Shown here piece by piece: positions 1-6,051 of a stretch of DNA of 64,000 nucleotides. Both the position numbers and the translations under genes were made by a program. This DNA comes from Fuerstiella marisgermanici (lineage in GTDB: Bacteria > Planctomycetota > Planctomycetia > Planctomycetales > Planctomycetaceae): the NCBI RefSeq assembly GCF_001983935.1, contig NZ_CP017641.1, positions 3,720,001 through 3,784,000 on the forward strand, in the 5' to 3' direction. The notes under the pieces are model-generated. The model ran no database searches and had not been told where the DNA came from. It was given only the letters and a program-made list of their open reading frames with translations. The stretch's first letter is position 1. Each line of letters starts with the position of its first letter.

Positions 1-250
1 CGGCCAGTCGGTTCGTGTCGGTTTCGCAAAGGTACTTCACTTCGACGTTCGGCGTTTCCGCAAATGTGGTCGCCAGCGACATACCTCGACTTAGCCCCAT
101 GACGCCCACGACGACTTTGTCCTGCGCACTGCGAGGGCCTGCCGCTCGCGATGGTGCTGCAGCACCGATGGCCGTTAACGCGGCTCCGGAAGCCGCCACA
201 AAACTTCGGCGAGAGACAGACGAAGGTTGATCGTTCTGATTTTCGGACAT
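1..250 (-). CDS. Gfo/Idh/MocA-type oxidoreductase, N-terminal part (runs off window start)
   Basis: The reverse strand from the ATG at 250 reads 83 codons and leaves the window open, so only the N-terminus is visible. It begins with a Tat-type signal (SRRSFVAASG at about residues 13-22) followed by an Ala-rich hydrophobic stretch. The mature part starts with VVVGVMGLSRG, which resembles the first strand and glycine turn of a Rossmann NAD(P) fold, and then continues with a stretch ending in YLCETD, where the acidic residue expected at the end of the second strand lies. This arrangement is typical of the secreted Gfo/Idh/MocA dehydrogenases that planctomycetes carry in many copies; the substrate is usually a sugar or polyol and cannot be predicted here. 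The gene lies 69 bases downstream of the SelW-like gene on the same strand and may be cotranscribed with it. The family call rests on a short segment. Confidence 0.7.
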   Translation of the reverse strand, partial: MSENQNDQPSSVSRRSFVAASGAALTAIGAAAPSRAAGPRSAQDKVVVGVMGLSRGMSLATTFAETPNVEVKYLCETDTNRLA

Positions 251-319
251 GTAGATATTCCTTAGGGCAGGAGAGTTGCAGGAGGGAAATAATTCGGGCA
301 GAAGGATGATGAAGGTGCA

Positions 320-532
320 CTACAGCTGAGTCAGGATTTCTTCATCCGTGGGAAACCGGTGAGTTTTTTGCTTGCTGAAAATCAGGCGGCCGTCGACTTC
401 GACGTCAAACACACCACCTTTGCTCTTCACAAGTTCAGCATCGACGCCATTCTTGTTCTTGATCGCAGCCGCCAGACTGGTGGCTTGGGGCGTGTAATTT
501 CACATCACGCAGTAGGTGATCCTGATCTTCAT
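320..532 (-). CDS. SelW/Rdx-family selenoprotein (CxxU), UGA at codon 11
   Basis: Read from the ATG at 532 with the UGA at 502-500 as selenocysteine, this gives a 70-residue protein ending at TAG 322-320. The motif is YCVMU (residues 7-11), the position of the CxxC/CxxU redox motif in the Rdx (SelW, SelT, SelH) thioredoxin-like family. The rest also fits the family: NYTP after the motif, a helix, KGGVFDVEVDG, then the LIFSKQ segment and an HRFPTDEEI end. The reading frame after the UGA stays open to a natural stop, and conservation of the family pattern continues on both sides, which argues against a decayed gene. A ribosome site GGAG lies at 542-539, six bases before the ATG. A hairpin of the bacterial SECIS type follows the UGA. 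Rdx proteins are thought to act as thiol/selenol oxidoreductases. Without selenocysteine incorporation only a 10-residue peptide would be made. The selenoprotein reading is an inference from sequence pattern. Confidence 0.85.
468..484 (-). promoter_or_regulatory. candidate bacterial SECIS hairpin
   Basis: On the reverse strand, bases 16-32 after the UGA form GCC-A-CCA, loop GUC, UGG-C-GGC: two three-pair stems around one A/C mismatch. The loop G is base 23 after the UGA and begins a GU. Bacterial SECIS elements lie within the coding region just after the UGA, with a short stem and a G (often GG or GU) at the loop about 16-37 bases downstream, and SelB binds them. Outer CGC and GCG triplets could extend the stem. 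The fold was judged by eye, with no energy calculation. Confidence 0.55.
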
Positions 533-739
533 TGTAAACTCCGTGGTGCAGGTTTCGTCGGCCAACCATATTATGCGCTCGCGAAACGGAAGGCAACCGG
601 CGGGCGATGGTCAGCCTGGGCAATTTGCACGATGAATCGTCTGCAGCAGTTTTCCTTATGCCGGTCCACTGAAATCGGCGATGACTGCCGACATTTATCA
701 GCCAATTCTGCAAATTGTGACGAGGCAATTTCGCGCACG

Positions 740-775
740 AAAAAGTCCCACGCGCCGAGGTCGGAGCGTGGGACT
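740..775 (-). terminator. rho-independent terminator after the Cys-rich exported protein
   Basis: A perfect 10-base inverted repeat (744-753 AGTCCCACGC with 766-775 GCGTGGGACT) is followed on the reverse strand by a run of five T. It lies 25 bases after the stop of the gene at 800-1270 and would end its transcript before the SelW-like gene, which therefore probably has its own promoter in 533-739. Confidence 0.8.
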
Positions 776-799
776 ACTAAGGGGCGTCTGTCAGCCGAA

Positions 800-1270
800 T
801 TACTCCGCCTTTTTCTCTTTCACTTCATAACCCTTTTTGAATGCATCTTCGCTGAAGACCAGTTCAAGCTGTTCGTCGCCTTCGGCACCCGCAACCTTGG
901 CTTTGCATTTGCCGCAGCAGAAGCCGACTTTGACGCCAGCGACCTTCACATTTTGTTCCGCGTTAACGGATCCACCAGACAGCGGGCACTTCACCTGCTT
1001 TGCCTGCTTGGTCTGGATCAGTTGATGATTCGCTTTCGTCGCAAACTTCTTGCTGTCCTTTTCCATGGCGGCTTTGCACTTGCCGCAGCAAACGTAGACG
1101 TTGGCCTTCTTGTAGCTGACGGTTTTTGCGTCAGCAATTTTGATTTCTTTGCCGGCGACCGGACACTTCACTGTGGTGACTTTTTCTGCTGCTTCTTCGG
1201 CGTTGCCAACAGAAACGATGGCAACCATCGCGGCCAGTAGTACAGAAGCTGCTGTTGTGAAAGACTTCAT
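800..1270 (-). CDS. exported protein with two Cys-rich CCGKC repeats
   Basis: The product is 156 residues. Residues 1-24 form a signal peptide (MKSF..., hydrophobic core, ending near GNA). The mature part contains two copies of the same unit: VKCP...G, about 20 residues, then a hydrophobic strand ending in (V/F)CCGKCKA. The first copy covers about residues 34-70 and the second about 92-124. Each unit thus has one Cys near its start and three clustered Cys, like the small YHS- or TRASH-like metal-binding modules. A role in binding copper or another soft metal in the periplasm is an inference. The C-terminus is charged (EVKEKKAE). A strong terminator follows. The gene sits between a second Cys-rich exported protein and the SelW-like gene, but nothing shows that the three act together. 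Confidence 0.85.
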   Translation of the reverse strand: MKSFTTAASVLLAAMVAIVSVGNAEEAAEKVTTVKCPVAGKEIKIADAKTVSYKKANVYVCCGKCKAAMEKDSKKFATKANHQLIQTKQAKQVKCPLSGGSVNAEQNVKVAGVKVGFCCGKCKAKVAGAEGDEQLELVFSEDAFKKGYEVKEKKAE

Positions 1271-1407
1271 AAATGTTTCCTTTAACGATTCGATTGTGTG
1301 GTGTGTGATTTGGAAATCTGAAAGTTCAGATCTGCGCGAGGGTATTCGCAGGCCGAAGCCTCGGCCTGGTGTTTGCGCATGCGTGAGTGTTGCAGTGTTG
1401 CCGGAGT

Positions 1408-1854
1408 TTAAATCCGCCAGACACTGGTCACGGTGCGCGTCGGCGGCGGCCGCCGGACCGTTCCAGGCGAATGCGATCGCTGTGGTTGCTCACACAAGTC
1501 CAGTGAGTACACGTGTGCCGCAGCTGCGTTTTTGCATTGCGCCGAATCGAGCGACACGGTCTGAGCCGTCACAATGGCATTCTGCCGATGTAGGGTCCGG
1601 CAGTGGCACGGTGTGCTCGTTGGTTGATCGGGTTCGGATTCCGATCTGACAGCTGCGACATCAGCGCAGCACGACGGCTTTGATGAAGATGTTCCGCAGC
1701 AGCTGGGACCTGGCTCTTTCTGGCGAATGTTCTTTCCACTCGCCTGGCTGCAACACGAGGTCGGTCCTTTGCAGCAACAGTTCCCCAATGCCGCATTGGG
1801 GATCAACATCCCCAGCGTCATACAGAAAACCAGTATGTTGCGGCTCCAGTTCAC
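1408..1854 (-). CDS. small Cys-rich exported protein
   Basis: I do not recognise a family. From the GTG at 1854 the product is 148 residues: a signal-like start (NWSRNILVFCMTLGMLIPNA), then a very Cys-rich segment with NCCCKG, SCCSQ, SCCGTS and PSCC within about 45 residues, then a low-complexity tail ending in VWRI. An upstream TTG at 1944 would add 30 residues before the signal and seems less likely; the ATG at the internal CMTLGM is another choice. No strong ribosome site decides the start. CC pairs of this type occur in secreted planctomycete proteins of unknown role. It lies between the DUF1501 gene and the CCGKC-repeat gene, both on the same strand. That the frame is coding is likely but not certain, because the C-terminal half has no recognisable pattern. 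Confidence 0.5.
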   Translation of the reverse strand: MNWSRNILVFCMTLGMLIPNAALGNCCCKGPTSCCSQASGKNIRQKEPGPSCCGTSSSKPSCCADVAAVRSESEPDQPTSTPCHCRTLHRQNAIVTAQTVSLDSAQCKNAAAAHVYSLDLCEQPQRSHSPGTVRRPPPTRTVTSVWRI

Positions 1855-1946
1855 GTGTGGCACACTTTCGGCAGCGTTAGACGATGCGTTCGAGAACCAC
1901 GAATTGTACGGACATTTCACTGGTTTGGGAAGATGAGTCCCCAAAA

Positions 1947-3248
1947 CTAAGCAAACACGTTCTGCAGCGGAGTGCCTTCATGAGCAATGTGGAAGGGACG
2001 ACCGTTGGGCGCCAGAATCTCTTTTTTGATCGGCAGACCGCAGCCGTAGGCGATTGTGGCGTTCAGATCCTGAGGGTAGCAGTGGCCTTCTTCGACCGCC
2101 TTTCCGATTTCGTCGGTGCTTCCCACCACGTGGCCGCCTTTCACGCCGGCTCCCGCCAGCATCGCACTAAAGCAGCCGGGGTGATGGTCGCGACCGGCGT
2201 TGGCGTTGATTCTTGGCGTGCGTCCAAATTCGGTGCTCAACACGATCATCGTTTTACTTAACAGGCCTCGCTGTTTCAGGTCGTCGATCAGTGTGGCGAT
2301 GGCAATATCCAGTTGGCCCGCTCGACTGCTGAAACTGTCGTAGATGTTGTTGTGGTTGTCCCAGCCGCCGTGTTCGATTTCGACGAAGCGAACGCCTTTT
2401 TCCACCAGGCGGCGAGCCAGCAAGCAGCCCTGGCCAATCTTGTTCTTGCCATAGCTCTCTTTGACGCTGTCTTCTTCTTTGCTGATATCAAACGCCACCA
2501 AATCGGGACTCTTCAGCAACCGCACGGCCTCGGTGTAGTAGTCAGTGTACGCTTCTACTTCGGTTGTTTGATACTTACGACGGAAGCTGGATTCGAACTG
2601 ACCGATCAGGCGGCGGCGCTTTTCGAAGTTCTTTTCGTTCAGGTACTTTGGTGGCTTCGTGTTTTGCAGCCCCGTGGCCGCATCGCCCACCGGTGCCGGG
2701 GCCAGTTCGGCCGACAGGTAGCCCTGTCCCGGATGACGACTGCCTCCGCCGATGATCACGCTGCCGGGCAGATTTCTGTTTTTGCGGCCTTCGAAATGAG
2801 TCAGCCAGGAACCGAGAAACGGATGGCGAATGGAACCGATCAGCTTGTAACTGGTTCTCATCAAATACCGGCCCTGCTCGTGAGCCCCGGTTTCGGTGGC
2901 CATGGATCGGATCACGGTCAGTTGGTTCATCTTTTCGGCCAGGCGCGGCAAGTGTTCGCCAATTTGTATGCCGGAGACTGAAGTCTGAATGGCCTTGGTT
3001 TCACCGCCTTCTTCTTTATCGGGCTTTGGGTCGAACGTGTCGATGTGACTCATCGCGCCGTTCATCATGAGATAGATGACGTGTTCAGCCTTCTTAGCCG
3101 GCGCGAGTGACGAATTGGCGGCTTGAGCGGCAGAACTAAACAGCGATTCTGCGACCGGCAATATGCTCAGCCCAAAGGCTGTTTTGGCCAGCGACTCCAC
3201 AAAGTTGCGGCGGTCAATTTCGTCCAGGCGTGAGATGGGCTGCGGCAT
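1947..3248 (-). CDS. DUF1501 family exported protein
   Basis: The product is 433 residues. The N-terminus MPQPISRLDEIDRRNFVESL carries the twin-arginine start and hydrophobic stretch usual for DUF1501. Family signatures are visible: HVIYLMMNGAMSHIDTFDPKPD near residue 60, an HGGWDNHNNIYD segment near residue 300, TEFGRTPRINANAGRDHHP near residue 345, and a C-terminal segment around LNATIAYGCGLP. DUF1501 proteins are sulfatase/phosphatase-fold proteins of unknown substrate, found in large numbers in planctomycetes. The gene starts 84 bases after the end of the DUF1549/DUF1553 gene on the same strand. That gene order is the usual one for this pair, whose products are believed to work together at the cell surface or in the periplasm; their reaction is not known. 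Confidence 0.9.
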   Translation of the reverse strand: MPQPISRLDEIDRRNFVESLAKTAFGLSILPVAESLFSSAAQAANSSLAPAKKAEHVIYLMMNGAMSHIDTFDPKPDKEEGGETKAIQTSVSGIQIGEHLPRLAEKMNQLTVIRSMATETGAHEQGRYLMRTSYKLIGSIRHPFLGSWLTHFEGRKNRNLPGSVIIGGGSRHPGQGYLSAELAPAPVGDAATGLQNTKPPKYLNEKNFEKRRRLIGQFESSFRRKYQTTEVEAYTDYYTEAVRLLKSPDLVAFDISKEEDSVKESYGKNKIGQGCLLARRLVEKGVRFVEIEHGGWDNHNNIYDSFSSRAGQLDIAIATLIDDLKQRGLLSKTMIVLSTEFGRTPRINANAGRDHHPGCFSAMLAGAGVKGGHVVGSTDEIGKAVEEGHCYPQDLNATIAYGCGLPIKKEILAPNGRPFHIAHEGTPLQNVFA

Positions 3249-3332
3249 ATTTTTTGGACCTCAGATTTCTGGTGTTGCAACTTCAAGTTGAGCGGTCATC
3301 GCGCGACGGCCTTTGGTCGATCGCTTTCCGTC

Positions 3333-5246
3333 TTATTGAATGAACAGGAATTCCTTCGTGTTGATCAATGCCCAAATCACGTTGCCGTATCCGGCACTGC
3401 CCGCTGAATTGATTTCTCGCTTCGCCACGGTCTGTTCCGGCGTCCTCGGTGGGCGTGACAGAATGGAATAGAAAATCGCGTCGACTCGGTCTTCAAACGT
3501 GGGAGCTCGCAGAACGGTGTCGTAGATCACACTGCCGCGTTCCAGCATCATGTGAGTGATCTCGCCGTTAAACATTGTCAGAATCTGACTCACGCTGCCG
3601 TCGCGTCCGGAACTGGCTATTAGCTCACGGTCGCTCTGGCCGAATTGTCGCAAGAAATGATTCGGCGGCAATGGCGATGATAATTCGGACGCTCGTGCCA
3701 GCGTCATGCCTTTGTACGAATTGCGTTTTCTGGTGATCGTGCGCTGAGCCCCCGACGAGAAGTTCTTGTTGTATTCGTCGGCAATGGTCTGCACTTCAAT
3801 CACGGTGGCTTTGTCCAGATCCATATCGATGACCTGACCAAGTTCGTCGGTTGACGGACGGGTAAACGATTGAGGGTTGTAAACCGCCAGCGTAAGTAGC
3901 GAATCCCAAATCTGCTCGGCCGTCATGCGCCGTAGCACGGGGCCCGGAAAGTAGTAGGGCTCAGAAAGGTCAACATCTGAGGCCGTGGCTTCTCGCTGCC
4001 AAGCTTTGGTGTAGAAGATCGTGCGTTGCAGTCGACGAGTGTCAAAGTTGCTGCGGATCAACTCGGAGGTTAGAAAATCCAGCACGTCCGGGTTGCTGGC
4101 CACGCTGTCATCGCGAATATCGTCAACCGGTTCGATCAGCCCGATTCCAAAAGCCTTCTTCCAGAGTCGGTTGGCCATGTTCTTTGCGAAGCGAGGATTC
4201 TTCTGGCTGGTCATCCAGTCGGCCAACACCTGCCGTGAAGACTTTCCTTTTGTCACGGTTTCCGCGTCGCCGAAGATGGGTTTCATCTTCACGACCTCTT
4301 TAGGTTTCGCGTCTTCATACTGGTAGTCGTGAGGCAGGCGCAGGCTGCGAGGTTGTTCCCAGACTTCAAACAGATTGGCGTTGATGACTCGGCTAAAGTT
4401 TCCGCCCGTGTTGGCGTCCGGGTCCATCTTCTTGAGCTCGTTACGCAGACGGCTTAACGGGTTGCCTTTGGTGAATCGCTTTTTGTCGCCCGCGTAGGCT
4501 CGCGTGCGAACGCCGTACCAATACGCAGACATCTCGTAGTATTCACGTTGCGTCCAGTGATCGAACGGATGGTCGTGGCACTGAGCGCACCCGATTTGAG
4601 TGCCCAGAAAAACCTGCACCATGTTGTCGACCGCGTCGAGTTCCATATTGGAATCGCGCATCGCGAAACCGACGGCTGGATTCTGCCAGATACGACCTTC
4701 CGCCGTCAGCATTTCGCGAACCCATTCGTCGTACGGCTTGTTCGTGCGAATGCAATCCTTGATCCATTCGTGATACGGCTGAGCCAACTGGTTGCCGTTG
4801 ATCGGGTGGTCCTGCAACCGAAGAATGTCGGCCCAGTAGTTGAACATGTGGCTGACGTGATCGTGAGAACCTAAGAGATCGTCGATTAGTTTTTCGCGGC
4901 GAGTCCGATCGCGGCTTTGAACGAAGACGCCGATTTCGTCCAGGCGAGGAATGCGGCCGCCGATTTCCAGATACGCTCTTCGGCAGAATAACGAATCGCT
5001 CAAAGTCGCGTTCGGCGTGATCTCATGGCGACGGTAGCCGTCCTCAAGCATGCGATCAATCTTGGCTGCGGCGTCGCGGACTGCGGCGGTGCTGGCGGCA
5101 TCGACCGGTGCGACTGGGCCCCAGTCTACGGTCCCGGAACCGCGTGGCACTTTGCTGACCGGTTTCTTCTTCTTTTCGTCCGCCATTAGAAATGTGCATT
5201 GCAGAATCAGCACAATGACGAAAACGGATCGAACGATCTTTCGCAT
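3333..5246 (-). CDS. DUF1549/DUF1553 (PSD-type) exported protein
   Basis: The product is 637 residues from the ATG at 5246, which has AGGAG six bases upstream; a longer open frame to 5318 lacks such a site. Residues 1-23 (MRKIVRSVFVIVLILQC...) form a signal peptide. DUF1549 follows, with RRAYLEIGGRIP near residue 85 and a CAQCHDHPFDHW segment near residue 220 that contains a CxxCH cytochrome-like motif. DUF1553 makes up the C-terminal half (NRLWKKAFGIGLIEPVDDIRD..., then LRRMTAEQIWDSLL). The protein ends with the usual ALINTKEFLFIQ. Such proteins are exported and typical of planctomycetes and verrucomicrobia; their activity is not established. Longer relatives carry an added N-terminal cytochrome domain, which this one lacks. 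It is followed by the DUF1501 gene. Confidence 0.9.
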   Translation of the reverse strand: MRKIVRSVFVIVLILQCTFLMADEKKKKPVSKVPRGSGTVDWGPVAPVDAASTAAVRDAAAKIDRMLEDGYRRHEITPNATLSDSLFCRRAYLEIGGRIPRLDEIGVFVQSRDRTRREKLIDDLLGSHDHVSHMFNYWADILRLQDHPINGNQLAQPYHEWIKDCIRTNKPYDEWVREMLTAEGRIWQNPAVGFAMRDSNMELDAVDNMVQVFLGTQIGCAQCHDHPFDHWTQREYYEMSAYWYGVRTRAYAGDKKRFTKGNPLSRLRNELKKMDPDANTGGNFSRVINANLFEVWEQPRSLRLPHDYQYEDAKPKEVVKMKPIFGDAETVTKGKSSRQVLADWMTSQKNPRFAKNMANRLWKKAFGIGLIEPVDDIRDDSVASNPDVLDFLTSELIRSNFDTRRLQRTIFYTKAWQREATASDVDLSEPYYFPGPVLRRMTAEQIWDSLLTLAVYNPQSFTRPSTDELGQVIDMDLDKATVIEVQTIADEYNKNFSSGAQRTITRKRNSYKGMTLARASELSSPLPPNHFLRQFGQSDRELIASSGRDGSVSQILTMFNGEITHMMLERGSVIYDTVLRAPTFEDRVDAIFYSILSRPPRTPEQTVAKREINSAGSAGYGNVIWALINTKEFLFIQ

Positions 5247-5484
5247 GAGGACTCCTGGTGAGCATTCGACTTCTGGCGATTTTTTCCCAACAACGTATTG
5301 TCTCGTGCGAGTAGACAACTTGCAACTGCGTTAATAGAAGGGAAACCGCGTGTTGGCCACACAATCTGTCTGGCGACCGTTGCGATGAATTGAAATCGAG
5401 TTTGAGGTACCATCCGACTCCACGCGATGGAAACTCGCACTCGCGTCGCTTTCTTTAGAAAACCGTCTTCGGAAAACCCTTCAA

Positions 5485-6051
5485 ATGAACAAAGTGCTGA
5501 TCGTGGTGGGCGATGCCACGGAAACTCTGGACACCATGTACCCCTACTACCGGTTGATCGAAGCCGGATTCCAGCCGGTGGTGACGGCTCCCGAGAAACG
5601 GGTGTATCAAATGGTACTGCATGAAGTGAAGCCGGGCTGGACAATCACAAAAGAATGGGAAGGTTACACCATTCCATGCGACGTGCCGTTTAGTGAAGTG
5701 AAAGAAGAGGAATACGCCGGCATCATGTTCAGCGGCGGACGAGCTCCCGAATATATTCGGTATGACGAGGACCTTGTCCGGATCACCAAACACTTCTTCG
5801 CCACCAATAAGCCTGTGGCGAGTGTCTGCCATGGTGTGGAAATCCCGGCATACGCAGATTGCGTGCGAGGCCGAAAAATGGCGACGGTCGGCAAGTGCAA
5901 ATTCGACCTGGAAGTCTGCGGTGGCACGTTCGTCGACGAAGCGTGCGTGATTGACGGCAACCTTGTCAGCGGCCGCACCTTCCACGACAACGGCCACTAT
6001 GTTGGTCCGTGGATTAAGCTGCTTGAAGAAGCTCGGGATAAGGCGTCGTGA
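5485..6051 (+). CDS. DJ-1/PfpI family protein
   Basis: The product is 188 residues, the usual length for a single-domain DJ-1/PfpI protein. It starts with MNKVLIVVGDATETLDTMYP, the first strand and loop of the flavodoxin-like fold. GIMFSGGRAPEYIR at about 78-91 is the second conserved segment. The nucleophile elbow ASVCHGVEIPA places Cys at about 114 followed by His, as in this superfamily. The C-terminal part GNLVSGRTFHDNG matches the end of the domain, including the conserved turn before the last helix. Members include proteases, chaperones and glyoxalases, so the reaction cannot be assigned. No signal peptide is seen, so it is probably cytoplasmic. Its stop overlaps the start of the next gene by one base, implying coupled translation with the penta-heme protein, an odd partner for a cytoplasmic DJ-1 protein. 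Confidence 0.9.
   Translation: MNKVLIVVGDATETLDTMYPYYRLIEAGFQPVVTAPEKRVYQMVLHEVKPGWTITKEWEGYTIPCDVPFSEVKEEEYAGIMFSGGRAPEYIRYDEDLVRITKHFFATNKPVASVCHGVEIPAYADCVRGRKMATVGKCKFDLEVCGGTFVDEACVIDGNLVSGRTFHDNGHYVGPWIKLLEEARDKAS

Noticed and set aside
498-502. The UGA in the SelW-like gene as a simple nonsense mutation
   Set aside because: It lies exactly at the redox residue of the CxxU motif, the rest of the frame is intact with a good ribosome site, and a SECIS-like hairpin follows.
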